From positions 23,722,001 through 23,786,000 of the forward strand of contig NW_024466599.1 of NCBI RefSeq assembly GCF_017591425.1: a stretch of DNA of 64,000 nt, in the 5' to 3' direction. The notes under the pieces are model-generated. The model saw only the letters and a list, made by a program, of their open reading frames with translations, made no database searches and was not told where the DNA came from. Shown here one piece after another: positions 22,020 to 33,714 of this stretch; positions within the stretch are counted from its first letter, which is position 1; every line of letters begins with the position of its first letter. This DNA is from Ochotona curzoniae (lineage: Eukaryota > Chordata > Mammalia > Lagomorpha > Ochotonidae). Made by a program: the position numbers and the translations under genes.

Positions 22020-22278
22020 GACCTTTCACTACTAGATGGATAGGAGATGATCAGGAAAAATAACAATGACACTATTTCCTAGTCCAGCTTCCTGCTAAAG
22101 CATACCCTGAAAAGCAGCAAATGACAGCTGAAATACTTGGATGACTGCTACCTATGTGGGAAACCCCAACTCAGTTTTAGATTCCTGCTTTTGGCCAAGC
22201 CCAGTCCCAGATATTGCAGACATGTGCAGAGTCATCTAACAGACTCCATCTCTGCCTTTCAAATAGAAAAATATTTAA
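21925..22278 (+). mobile_element. Old SINE with expanded (GA)n
   Basis: A decayed head near 21930-21970 is followed by (GA)18 at 21978-22014. SINE body resumes from 'cctagtccagcttcctgct' and ends 'ctgcctttcaaatagaaaa'. Confidence 0.65.
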
Positions 22279-22895
22279 GAATGAAATTATTATCCGGACT
22301 TGGTACATTTTGATTTTTAATTGCAATTTTTGGGAGACTTTTACAGCAATCCAAAAAAGTCTGACTCATCTCTACTGATTGCATAAGGTTGTGTTCAGAA
22401 AAACTTGTTTTATTTGCTGGCTGTGAGATCCCAAACATTCTGCTGCTTTTCATTCTCTTCCTATCTGCTTTTGCTGGCGCTGTCTCCATTTTCCCGAGTA
22501 CCTCTTTCTTGCCTGTAGCTGCTCTTTCATCTCTCTCTTCCTGAGTCCCTTCAGTCTCACACGTCTCTATAGCAAATAACATTTAGCTCGGGGTTTCTGT
22601 TATGCAGGATTGCTTTGTTTGACATTGCAGCTGATGCTGGCTTTCCTTTGTCGTCCCTTTTCCCACCTAACAACGTTCTGATTTTATATTTTGGTCGTGC
22701 ATCAGAAAGGGCTGAGCCTTTTCCTCAACCCAGGGTTTGAATCTTAACTTGAGTAAGACAGTAGTAATAATTCTGTTTTTCTTGACAGTGACTGTTTTAG
22801 AAAATACCATTTTGTAATTATGAACTCTCACATGTGAAGGAAATCTGCTGAAAAGTCCTAAAAAACAAAACAAAACAAAAAAAACCACCACTTTT
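22279..22895. other. Unassigned; 107-residue minus frame
   Basis: The minus-strand frame 22582-22259 is Lys/Glu-rich at its start but matches no family I know. The stretch is relatively repeat-free and could hold conserved noncoding DNA. Confidence 0.3.
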
Positions 22896-23222
22896 GGGGC
22901 TGGCGTTTTGACATGTCAAAAAGCAGTTGCCTACAGTGCTGGCATCCCAGATGGATGCTGTTTTGTGTTCCAGCTGCTCTGTTTCCCATCCATCTCCCTG
23001 CTAATGGTCTGTGAAAAGCAGCAAAGGATGGCCCAGGTGCTTGACTGCATGGGAGTCTTGACTTGCTAACTGCATGGGAGACCCAGAAGAACTTTCTGGC
23101 TCTTGGCTTCTGCTGGTCCAGCCCTAGCCAATGTAGCCATCTGGGGAGTGAACCAGCAGGTGAGATGATTCTCTGCCTTATCCTGTCTCTCTATAACTCT
23201 GACTTTCAGATAAATAAACACA
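22896..23222 (+). mobile_element. Old C-type SINE with internal duplication
   Basis: Head 'ggggctggcgttttgacatg'. The centre repeats 'ttgac...tgcatgggag' (about 23040-23090), giving two copies of the 'gggagacccagaag' approach. The tail is 'tttcagataaataaac'. Confidence 0.85.
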
Positions 23223-23465
23223 GCTTTTAGAATAAAGTGTATCTCATCCTTAGAAAAGGGGCCTAAGGATATTTCCTCTTCGGGTTTGTGGATGTTGATG
23301 GTAAGGAAATGGTATGTGGAGCTGTGGCAGCCACTTTGTGATTTTGGAGAAAGGCCAATGACTAAGAATGGAGGAACAGAAAGATGGAAATAGTTGGAAT
23401 CTTGAAGATAATACCAGTTCTTTCTTTATTTCTCTCTTTTTTCCTTCTGCTCTCTCTCTCCTTTT

Positions 23466-23795
23466 CTTGATTTATTTGTTTTTATTGGAAAGACAGATCA
23501 GGAATTACAAAGAAAATGAGAGACAGAAAGATCTTTCATCTGCTAACTCACTCTCCAAATGGCCACAGTGGCCAGAGCTGAGCTGATCTGAAGCCAAGAG
23601 CCAGGAGCTTCTTCCAGGTCTCCCATGTGAGTGCAGGATCCCAAGGCTTTGGGCTATCCCCTGCTGCTTTCCCAGGCCACAGGCAGGGAGCTGGGTGGGA
23701 AGTGGAGCAGCTAGGATATGAACTGGTGCCTATATGGGATCCCGGTGTTTGTAAGATGAGGATTTAGACATTGAGCAGTCATGTCAGGCCTGACA
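23466..23795 (-). mobile_element. SINE, antisense, near full length
   Basis: 'tttattggaaagacagatc' through 'ccaggccacaggcagggag' to 'atgtcaggcctgaca'. Moderate divergence. Confidence 0.9.
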
Positions 23796-23964
23796 CTGAG
23801 TTTCTGATCTAACCACATTTGACATATTTTCTTCTAGATTCCTTGATGTGTTGAAGCTTGCTGAAATTGGGTGTTCTGCCACTCATTTCTGATACCACCC
23901 TGATAGCCATTCTCATTTGTGCTTCTTTTAGATCCCCAAGTAATTTTCTTTCGTGCTGTTGCTT

Positions 23965-24340
23965 TGGTTGATACCTTTGCTAAGATGTAATTTATATAGC
24001 ATAAAGAATACCATAGAAAGTAAAGTATATAATTCAGTGTTTAGTGTATTCATGGCCACAATTTAATTTCAGGACACTTTATCACCTCCCAAAAGAAATC
24101 TCGTACCCCATTGGTAGTCATTTCCGTTCTTAGCCCTACCTGGCTAGCTCTGTGTGTTCCTTTATCTTGAATATTTCATGTAAGTGGAACCATATAATAC
24201 AAGATGGTATTGTGATCATCATCTTTATTTAATATTGGGGTTTTCAAGTTCTGCTATGTTTAAGCGTCGATGAGCTATCTATTCATCAGTTGAATATCTG
24301 AGTTGTTTCAAGCTTTCAGCATATTCCTGGAGCTTAGTGA
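23965..24340 (-). mobile_element. L1M-type 3' UTR, antisense
   Basis: 'tgtaatttatatagcataaa', 'tataattcagtgtttagtgt', 'cccattggtagtcatttcc' and 'catgtaagtggaaccatat' occur in the order of the reversed mammalian L1M 3' UTR. Ancient. Confidence 0.75.
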
Positions 24341-24763
24341 TGTTCAGCACATTTTTTGTTGTAGTGTTTTAACCAACTGTGTCTCATCCATGCCTGCCAT
24401 GCACTGGGTATGCAAGTACAGGTATTAGTATATTGTTGGACATGACCCAAAGTGACTTTTCAATTAGAGATACAAAATTATTTCACAGAGTTACTATAAG
24501 GAATGATGATACTTTGAACATTAATTCTCCATGGTTTATAATCCAGTGTCTGACTCTACTGTATATGAAGTTGAACATTATTTAACATTATTTAGCCTTA
24601 ATTTCTTCATTTGCAAGAGAGGAAAATATTTATGTATTCTGCCATTGTATTATCAGGAATAAAGGAGAAATCTAAGTCTATTTTGGAGCACAGTGCTGCA
24701 AGTATAATTGAGATAGGATAAACATGATTCACTAAATCAAGGCCCTCCCATCCTGACATGTTC
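24341..24763. other. Unassigned DNA
   Basis: A 68-residue frame at 24379-24585 has no recognisable similarity. No element identified. Confidence 0.35.
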
Positions 24764-25155
24764 ATCTCGAGCTCTAGACTAACCCAGAGCAGATCCAATA
24801 ACGGCCCTGCCAAGGACTCCCCCAACTTGCTGGCATGCTCAGAATAGCCCAGTACAACTGATATATGACCTCAGTTGGCACCTGCACAGAACAGTGGACA
24901 TGGTGCAAACCCAAGAGTCGTGTGCCAAGGAGGAGTTGCCATACTTCCCTAATCCCATATAAGCACCAGCAGCACCTCCTCCTGCCATGCTGTCTCCTTT
25001 GTACCCAACTATAAGTTCCCAATAAACTTTACTGGTTTGCAAGTCGGTGTCTTCTTTTTTTTTATTGTTAACATTGTATTATGTGATACAGTTTTATAAG
25101 CACTGGGGATTCCCCCCAAGTCGGTGTCTTCTTAACTTGTATTTGCCAGTGAGCA
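24764..25155 (+). mobile_element. Candidate solo ERV LTR
   Basis: A tgacatg start, a TATA-like catataagc near 24956 and an aataaac signal at 25021 are spaced as in a U3-R-U5 LTR, followed by a GT/CTT-rich stretch typical just after a polyadenylation signal. Nothing retroviral flanks it that I recognise. It is split by the L1-tail insertion at 25057. Confidence 0.45.
25057..25116 (-). mobile_element. 60-bp truncated L1-tail insertion with 17-bp TSD
   Basis: A poly-T run then 'attatgtgatacagtttta' and 'ggggattcccc' is the last ~50 bases of the same tail seen at 11935. The 17-base TSD caagtcggtgtcttctt is exact at 25040-25056 and 25117-25133. This is an extreme 5' truncation of a target-primed insertion. 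Confidence 0.92.
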
Positions 25156-26174
25156 GAAAACCCGGAGTCAGTAACATCACTGAAAAAGTGGCAGCTATGT
25201 CCTGTGAGATGTCAGTTCTTGTTGTAACTTGTACAGTGCCCTGCCACACCTATTCACTGTGCTCATCCATCTGACTCTTGGGTGGCATGTTGGCTGCTTA
25301 GGGTTCACTGCTGCCCACTTCCTATATAGCATTGCCTTGGCAGAGTATTTCCTGGAGAACATTTAGCCCCTGCATCTTCTTGGGTCAGCACACAGTCAAA
25401 GACTGACTAACCCTGCCTGTGGAAAGCTGGCTGCTGGCCTGAAGATAGGGTGTTATTTATATTGCAGAGATCTGACCCTTTGGATCAGGCCAGCTGGTAT
25501 TTCCTTAGGACCAACATCCCTGCTTGCTCCTCATTTTTCTTTTCTACTTTATTTCAATGTTGTCTTACCCTTTCCCTGCATTCTTTTCTCTGAGGACATT
25601 CCTTTGACAGATCTCATACATCCCTAATACAATCTCAGATGCTACCTCCAGGGAGCCTGTCAACACACTGCCCCTCCTCCAGCACCTTACCTCCTTTCAC
25701 CATCACCTTCTTGTTCTGGCTTCACCTTATGCGCTCACTCATCTTGTGTTGCCAAAAGGCGGATTAGAGGCAAACTCTGTAAGTGTGGGGGAGACATAGC
25801 TAATTACAGAAAAAGAAACAGCAACTGTGGAAAGGAAAGCAAAGATTGAAAAGTTGGGGAAGTAGAAGCAAGATAAGAAATGTAGCTACACACGGGGGGA
25901 ATTTGAGTAAGAGAAGTACAGTAACACCTATGACTGTTATGTAATCAGGACGTAATACTTTGTTCTAATCCTCTCATCAACTCCTAAGGAAAAAAATGTG
26001 TACTAAAAATGAATCTTAGTTCTGGGTGGTTACCTGATATCTGTGGATATTGAAAGCAAAATAGGAGTTAAATTGTTCTGTATAAAAGGGAAGGGTAGGG
26101 TAGCTAAAATAGGAAGCTGAATGGGTAAAGGGAATAGATGTGTGATTTAAAAAGAAAGGGTTTTAGTGGGTAGT
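25156..26174. other. Mostly unassigned; L2-like patch
   Basis: 25590-25730 ('aatctcagatgctacctcc', 'agggagcctgtcaac') resembles reversed L2. The rest shows nothing recognised. Confidence 0.35.
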
Positions 26175-26345
26175 CTTTTGGTATAGTGGTTGGATACAGT
26201 TTGGGATGTCTACCTGTTGTAATGGGGTACCTGGGTTTCAGTCCTGGCACCACTTCTATGCCAGCTTCCTGCTAATGTTCACCATGGGAAGCTGAGGGAT
26301 AGCTCAAGTGCTTGGGTTCCTACCACCTTTGGGAGAGACCCTGAT
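26175..26345 (+). repeat. Old SINE, head half only
   Basis: 'ggtatagtggttggatac' through 'ccagcttcctgctaatg' to 'cctttgggagagaccctg'. The tail half is missing or unrecognisable. Confidence 0.65.
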
Positions 26346-27079
26346 TATTGTCATTACTTGTTACCAGAAAGTATCTAATGTAAAACCGTTTTCTGCCATT
26401 CCATTCCCCCAAGAAATTATTAATATTCAGTTTTCACCAGTGAGCCAGTGGGTTGATCTACATTTGCAACAGTGGACCCTGATGCAGAGTGGACGTAGAC
26501 AGGAATTCTGTTTCAGATGGGTTAGACTGGTGTAGAGGAGGAAATACAGTTCTTCTGAAGCCTCACACATTCAGAGTCAGCACAGACCCCTGTAAAAAAA
26601 AGGGTTATTAAGAGAAACACGAAGAAGTATACATCACACACAGAAGCCTGAATAAGTAGTCAAGGCAGTGGTACACAACGCTGGAATGTAATATCATCTT
26701 CAACAGAGAACAATATCTTTTACAGAAATGGCAAGACAAAGGAAAGCAGTTTTAGGCATCCAAAAGCAAGCATCTGTGCAAAGGAAAACATATGAGAGGA
26801 GGTCAATGGAGTAGGGTTTGTTTATAGATTTCCCTGGTGCAGTCTTCTGAGCTCAGAAAAGTTGTCTTTAGAAAGAGAATTTTTCTCTTGTCTTTAGGTA
26901 GAAACAGTGGGAGAGAAAGAGCTCTTCTTTGTTTGCTACTTTGTAATCCTTTAGTTAAACAATATCTATATCAAAGGGGTGTATGTAGGGGTTATGTGTT
27001 CTGATTTTCCTCAGTAATATATTTTTCCTGCATGTGAAGGAAATTTATAGGAAAAAATCTTATAGTTTGCAAGTATATC
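26346..27079. other. Unassigned DNA
   Basis: A possible SINE-tail echo ('gagccagtgggttgatc') lies at 26443-26460. Otherwise nothing recognised. Confidence 0.35.
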
Positions 27080-27392
27080 TTTTGTTTTTTGAAAAGCAGA
27101 GTTAGAGACAGAGACAGTAAGTGAGAGCGAGTGAGAACGATTAGTTTATTTTCCATCCACTAGTTCACTGTCCAGATGTTCCCAGCAGTCATCACTGGGC
27201 CACGCAAAAGTCACGAGCCAGGAACTTTAGCTGGTCACATGAGTATAGGGGTCCAAACATCTGGTCCATCCTCTGCTGCTTTCCCTAGGCTACCAGCAAG
27301 GCGCTACATCAGAAGTGGAGCAGTGGAACATGAACTGGCATCTATATGGTAGGCTGGCATTGCAGATGGCAGCTTTACCCACCATGTCACAA
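27080..27392 (-). mobile_element. Old C-type SINE, antisense
   Basis: 'gaaaagcagagttagagac' to 'ggctggcattgcagatgg' and 'acccaccatgtcac'. Nearly full length but heavily substituted. Confidence 0.8.
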
Positions 27393-28049
27393 CACAGGCA
27401 ACACAGGGGACCCATAAGGGAACCTTGGAATGGTGCCTGTGCCTCAAGGCTCTGGTGTGGTTCCATGCTGTTTCTGTTTCTGTCATGTTGTATCTGTTTG
27501 TTCTGCCTATTTCTGAGATGTTTAGTGATTTCAGTGGCTCTGATGCTGTTTAAATTTTTTTCATTGAATTTTCCTGTATATGAGGCCTTTGGCTTTATAG
27601 TCTCCTGGTGAGGAACTCTGTAGCTACCTTTCAGGACATGAGTGCATTAACTAGGTCCTACGTTGGTCCTTTTGCCAATGAGGCTTTACTGAAGCACCGG
27701 TGGTTTTTTGCTCCTACTTAAAGGCAAGGCTGAATCAACAGCCAGCCTTGGCTTTGAAAAGGGATAAAAACACTAAGTTATAACTGACTAGCCTCTTTTG
27801 TAGAGGAATGCAAGGGAGAAATGAGTTGAGAATGGCCTTGGATAGCTGGTCTGTGCTATCTGCCAGTTTATGATAAAGAAATAGCACTAGGAATGTAGCT
27901 AAATATACAATAACTGACTTAAGAAAAAGAACCTGCAGTCTGGGTGGCTTTGGATAAACATTATCTGATAGGTCCCTTTGTTCTCATGGACATTGTAGTG
28001 AAATAAAAATCCTGGATTTATCTGCTGGGAAAGGGGGTATTTATAATGA
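27393..28049. other. Unassigned DNA
   Basis: The 98-residue frame at 27315-27611 starts inside the SINE and has hydrophobic runs, with no family match. Nothing else seen. Confidence 0.35.
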
Positions 28050-29560
28050 ACTACAGGACTGTAGGAGAAAGGGACAAATCATGGTGAAGCCCCAGTGAAT
28101 CTCCTTGTAAAAGAGGTAAGATAGAGGTTTGGGAATTTATAGAGTGAGGATAACTGTGGCAAAACTGGGTGAAGCAAATCAGTGAAACATGATAATGGCA
28201 GAGGAAAGAGGTGGGGGAAATTCCGATGAATGAATACGGTGAATTTAGCCAGGATTTTTCAGAAAAGAAATCCTTCACAAAAATGGAGACCTCCTGGGCA
28301 GAAGGGTTATTGATGTCATGTACCCAGCCAGCCTGTTGGTATGGTTTTTAAATACTCTGTTCTACTTGTTTGGTTGTATCGATCCAATGGAGCAGGAAGT
28401 GGCTAGCAATTGTGCAAACAGTGCTGGTTGTTCTAGGAGATAGTCAAAGACTATTCTGTTTTCTGTTACTAACTTGCCTAAAGAATCCACCCAAATTTTC
28501 AGTTTGTCTCATCTACTGCCTGTAGTTATAGCCAGTTTTTCTACTGAGGAAGTTAGATTTGGAAGGATGGCCTCGTGATAACCAACTCCTCTTCACTGTG
28601 CTGCCAATCAGTATAGGTGTATATTAGAAATGATTAATTCTAAGACCCTTCTTTAAATATTTTTTCCTTTGTTTGGCCAAAATAATCCAGTGGGGAATCT
28701 GAGAAGGTCTCCAGATTTTGTTCCATCCTCACTATGGTATCTTGTTTCAGAAGGATCTTAAAAACTGCTAGATTTGCTAAGGAAGAGAGGAAAACAGGAG
28801 TGTGGGAGCAACTTAGATGTATTCTACCGTGTGTTTTAGCCAAAAGCCCATGGATGAATCTCCACTTGTGGGAATCATGGCAATTACAAACTGTCCTGGC
28901 ATGATGAGAGCGATCTTTACTGTATCAATTCATCACAAGGAGGGTATAATGAAATTGGTGGTGGGGTAGTGGCTAATCTCTATGCCATTTTGGATAGAAC
29001 CAGTTTGTACCTGCTCTTATTGTATAGTCCTTGCTTGGCTTTGTCTTGCTCTCTCACCCTCTTCTGCCACACAGATGTATTTTTCCTTATTTATTTTTAA
29101 GTTACTCTGGATGGAAGTTTAATTTTCTGTACTTATTGATGGTTTGAGTGGTGGCATTGCCTGTCATGGAGGGATAAAATTCTCTCATAGACTTACCTAA
29201 AGGTTCCATGGGCAGGTCGTGTTCATTGCCAGCAGGCACCAGCTAAAGTCTTTGCATAGTCATCGTATTTATATGACACTGATGATGCCTAGAAGACAAA
29301 ACATAATGAACAGTTTAAGCAAGGTTTAAATGCTATCAGTGTTATGATGACTGCCAAGAGTTCTTGGAGGGGTAAAAAACAGGAGTGAGAAGCAAGAAGC
29401 TGGTTTTGCAGTCGTCTGCATCAAGTAGGAGATGAACACTTGGCTTGGTGATAGATTTTGTAGATGTTGCTTTCTGTCTTCCTGGGTTTGTTTACATATG
29501 TTTAACAAGCCTGATCAATTACTACAACATAGATTCTTTTTGTTCAGCTAGCAGGTAATC
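28050..29560 (-). mobile_element. Possible decayed ERV-internal sequence, antisense
   Basis: A SINE-free 1.5 kb block. Broken frames on the minus strand near 28400-28850 have a spacing and composition that recall a retroviral envelope transmembrane region, with many stops and frameshifts. No LTR pair was recognised. An alternative is ordinary unique DNA. No function is retained. Confidence 0.28.
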
Positions 29561-29999
29561 TAGTGTCAGATGATGACCGAAGACTATTTCTAACAGGGAA
29601 TCATATTAATTTTGAGGGTTCTGTCAACCTAGAAGTCAAACCTGATGGAAAAATACCCAAAATTAATCATATTATGGAATAGTATGTATCCAAAGTTATG
29701 AGTACATACCACATATAAAAGAATATAAACAAGCAAAACCTTGAATAAAAGAATATCTGATTGCATGAGACAGTTTACATATACCAAGAAACACCAGTAG
29801 TAAAAAAAGAATGTATCCTGTTATTCTGTCATTTTAACATCGAAATTTTAGTGTGCAGTCATAATAAAGTGAGAACCTGGGAGGGGAAAGCAGCTTACAT
29901 GAGCTGACTAGAACGTAGAGGAAGAGTTATCAATTAAACAGAAACTCTAAAGAGAAACTGCAATTGAGAAGGTGGTTGAAAGGATTAAAAATCAGTTTT
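29561..29999. other. Unassigned, A-rich DNA
   Basis: No coding frame or element recognised. Confidence 0.4.
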
Positions 30000-30013
30000 T
30001 AAAAGTAAATCTT

Positions 30014-30349
30014 TTTTTTTAAAGATTTATTTTTATTATTTTTTTTATTGGAAAGGCGGATGTACAGAGAGGAGAGACAGAGAGGAAGGAAGATCTTCCA
30101 TCCGATGATTCACTCCCCAAGTGAGCGCAACGGGTCGATACTATGCCTGTCCGAAGCCAGGAGCCTCTTCTGGGTCTCTCACGCGGGTACAGGTTCCCAA
30201 AGCTTTGGGCCGTCCTCGACTGCCTTCCCAGGCCACAGGCAGGGAGCTGGAAGGGAAGCGGGGCTGCCGGGATTAGAACCGGCACCCATATGGGATCCTG
30301 GGCGTGCAAGGCGAGGACCTTTAACCACTTGCGCCACCGCGCCGGGCCC
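30014..30349 (-). mobile_element. Very young SINE, antisense, perfect TSD
   Basis: Full length, CpG-rich, ending 'gcgccaccgcgccgggccc'. The 14-base TSD taaaagtaaatctt is exact at 30000-30013 and 30350-30363. It is nearly the reverse complement of the copy at 16035. Confidence 0.97.
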
Positions 30350-30519
30350 TAAAAGTAAATCTTAAGAAAAGTAAAGATAAAACATTTTGCAAATTCTTTA
30401 AGTATGTCAGTACTTTAGAATATACCTTATTACTTTAACACAGATCAAATTCAGGTTTTAGGTTAGTGCACCTTAACATTTAAGTATTTTTAGAAAGTCA
30501 AATATACTCCTCTTTGAAT

Positions 30520-30835
30520 CTTTTTAAGAAGGTTTATTTATTCTACCTTAAAGTCAGAATTAGAGAAGGAGGGAGGGAGAGACAGAGAGATCTTCTGTCT
30601 GCTGGTTCACTTTCCAAATTTTCATATTTCCATAGCGGTCAGAGCTGGGTGTGTTTGGCGTTTGCTTCCCCATGGTCTCCAGCACGAGTAAAGGGGCCCA
30701 TGGTCTTCGGCCATCCTTCATTGCTTTGCGGAGCCACTAGCGAGGATCAGAAGAGAAGCCTCTGGGACTGGAAGCAGAACTAATACGGGAAGATGGTGCC
30801 ACAGGCAGTGGATTAGCTTGCCACAGCTCTGCACT
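30520..30835 (-). mobile_element. Old SINE, antisense
   Basis: 'aaggtttatttattctacct', 'gagacagagagatcttctg' and a diverged middle, ending near 'gattagcttgccac'. Confidence 0.75.
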
Positions 30836-31054
30836 GCATTGTCCCCTTGGAGTCTTAACCAGCCTGTTTTCTCAAGATTTTTCTTTTTGAAACTTTTAGT
30901 AACATTTTATTTGCCCTATCTTTCTGCGCAGAAATTGTTTTTCCCCTTAACAAAAGTACATCATTCACATTTCATAGCTTTGCTGATCAAAATATGTGTC
31001 TTATCTTTTCAGAGTTCTTTTTAGTTTAGTGAATTTATGATTTAATTTTTTAAA

Positions 31055-31378
31055 AAAGATTTATTATTTTATTACAAAGTCAGATATACAGAGAGGAGGA
31101 GAGAGAGAGAGGAAGATCTTCTGTCCGATTATTCAGTCCCCAAGTGAGCCGCAACGGCTGGTGCTGTGCCGATCTGAAGCCGGGAACCAGGAGCTTCCTC
31201 CAGGTCTCCCACGCGGGTGCAGGGTCCCAAGGCTATGGGCTGTCCTCGATTGCTTTCCCAGGCCACAAGCAGGGAGCTGGATGGGAAGTGGAGCTGAAGG
31301 TATTAGAACTGGCGCCCATATGGGATCCTGGCATGTTCAAGTCGAGGACTTTAGCTCTAGGCCACTGCGCTGGGCCCG
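31055..31378 (-). mobile_element. Young-type SINE, antisense
   Basis: 'aagatttattattttatta', 'caaagtcagatatacagag' and the full body to 'ggccactgcgctgggccc'. The tail variant 'attacaaagtcagatatac' is shared with SINE B at 7595, suggesting a common subfamily. Confidence 0.93.
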
Positions 31379-31476
31379 ATTCAACAACTTCTATATTCCC
31401 TCTTTGAGTTCAAGATCTTACGGAGAGGTCACTGATCAGTCATCATTTTTAACATTAACAGCAGTTGACTTTGTTT

Positions 31477-31775
31477 TATGATTTATTTATTTGAAAGGCA
31501 GAGAAAGAGAAAGATCTTCTTAGAGTATTCACTGTACAAATGACTGCAATGGCTAAGGGTGGTCCAGGCTGAAACTAGGAACCCAGAACTCCATTGCAGG
31601 TGACCCACCTGGGTGGCAGGGGTCCAAGAACCTGGGGCTGCCTTCTGCTGCTTTCCCAGGAAGAGTAGCTGGAAGCTAGAAGAGAAGCAGGACCCAGAAC
31701 CCTAACAAGCACTCCAATTTGGTAAGCTAGCATTGTAAGTGGGAATTTAACTCCCAGTCCATGATGCCAAACTCA
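31477..31775 (-). mobile_element. Older C-type SINE, antisense
   Basis: 'tttatttatttgaaaggcag', 'ccacctgggtggcaggggtcc' and a decayed head ending near 'gatgccaaactc'. Confidence 0.8.
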
Positions 31776-32995
31776 GCTAGATTGTGTTTGTTCTTTCTTC
31801 AAGCTTGAATGCTCCTATCTTGGTTGTTGGTTTGATCTTTTTTCATGTTGAGAAGAAATGACTGACAACCAGGACTCTGTGTCAAAAACCTTTTCAGCCA
31901 CATTGACCATAAAAAGGTTGTAGAAGGAATAGTTCTTAGGCTAACTTTACCTAGAATCCATTGTTAAATTTAGCTTTATTTTGTAAATGAAATTAATTGT
32001 CTCAAATACTGCATCAATATAGTTTTTCTGGGAGTTGTACTTTGTTGAATTCTGACCGGCAACAGAAGTCCAACTCCAAAAGGAGCACAACAAAGTCAAG
32101 TTTATGTTTTAAAAATGAAGATCAGGGGTCAGATGTAGTTGCAGGTTTCTGGCTTCAGCCTGGCCCAGCCCTAGGCATAATGGCGAGGTGGGAAATGAAC
32201 CAGTGCATGAAGACCTTTCTATAACCCTGGATCTCAAATATAAATAAGTCTTTAGAAAAAAGATGAATGTGCTTGTAATCCAATAGTAAGAACATCATAA
32301 TTGACTGCGTAAGTCAGTAGAAGTGTTAGTTATTGTGTGGTAAATTCAGATTTAGAAAGTCCTCAAAGTTAGGAAACCTATGAAAGACAGAGTTTAATTT
32401 TTTTAGAAAAATTGTACTGTTTCTTTTTTTTATGGTTTTAGGGACTACTAAGAAGTAACAATCTTATTTACTTATTGTAAGTCTGGGTAACCTTGAAACA
32501 GGGCATTCTGTGTACTTTTTTTTAGATATGCCAATGTTTCCAGTCATATCCTGTTATGAAGAGAGCAGATTCTTATTGAGCTTATGTGAATAATCACATT
32601 GTGATAAAAAGCAAAAAATGCACTCGTTATTCAGTTTTTGGTTTTTGAAGAAGTAGGAAGAAAAGGCAACTTTTTAAATTCTCTTTTTGTCCACAAGTAT
32701 ATACTTTATCAAAATATGAAAAACCAGTTACAGTCCAAGAAAAATATTTTTTATCTTAGAAGACAAAACATTCAAGCATAGAACAAAGAATGTTTATATA
32801 AAAGTCACAAAAACCCTTAAGTTTCTTCAGGTCTTTTACTCTGGCTAATTCTTGTCTTCTGAATCTTAGCAGTAATTCTTAAATTATCAGAAAACCTATA
32901 TTTAAGATATCTTTAGAGTCCTTTCCATGAGTTTGGTGGTAAATACTTTTTAGAAAATAATAAAAACTATGGCTTACAAGAGACTTAAAATAATC
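31776..32995. other. Unassigned, with SINE scrap at 32125-32262
   Basis: The scrap joins a SINE head (ggggtcagatgtag) directly to its tail half (ttctggcttcagcctggccc ... aaataagtctt), an internal deletion of about 170 bases. The rest, A+T-rich, holds nothing recognised. Confidence 0.5.
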
Positions 32996-33345
32996 ATGGT
33001 TAAAATTTCGGGTACCTGCTGTTGTTTTGTGGCTTTGCATTTAATGGATGTATAGCAACTGTGTCATGGAGATTATCATACCCAGATGTGAGGATAGAAT
33101 GCAATATGCATCTGTACTTCCAGATCAACGATGGACTCCCTATGAAACTATTGGATATATCTTGAAGTAGGATGCCATTGTCCATGCCTGCAATGATGAC
33201 TGTTTATGAAGAACTGAACTATTGTAATAATATTGGGGAAATCAGTGTGTTGGGGGAGGTGATTTGGAGAGGGTTTAAGGAAAATGCCAGAGCCTATGGA
33301 TTATATCATAAAATGATAATAATAAGAAATGGAAAAGAAGGGTGC
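32996..33345 (+). mobile_element. Lagomorph L1 3'-UTR tail, sense
   Basis: The end 'aaatgccagagcctatgg' and 'atcataaaatgataataat' is the sense version of the tail at 11935. Bases 33040-33140 are the reverse complement, imperfectly, of 56690-56795. It is an older, substituted copy. Confidence 0.6.
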
Positions 33346-33714
33346 TTAAACTACTAGGTGAAATGTTAACTTCTGTAAGTATTTTCTAGGTGAAAAATTT
33401 AATTGTTAATCTTCTTTCTATATATATTTTCGAGTTAGTCTGTGACAGTTTTAGGCTTTGTATAAACAGCAGAACCTAACTGGCAGTGTCAGATTTGTAC
33501 AGACTTAATTCCTTTGAGATAATGAAGCTTTATTCCTCTGCCTTTAGTCTCTATTTCCTTTTCTCTATTTGTGGAGTTATTGTTATATAGACTATATGCT
33601 GCAATATTTATTGTTATAATTATTATCTTGTAAAATTTTATACCTTCTAAAATAAGTGCTAGGAAAAAGAAGAGCAAGAGTATATTTATAGATTTTGTTG
33701 TATTGGCTTTCTTA
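33346..33714. other. Unassigned A+T-rich DNA
   Basis: Nothing recognised; possibly a continuation of the L1M element that follows. Confidence 0.35.
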
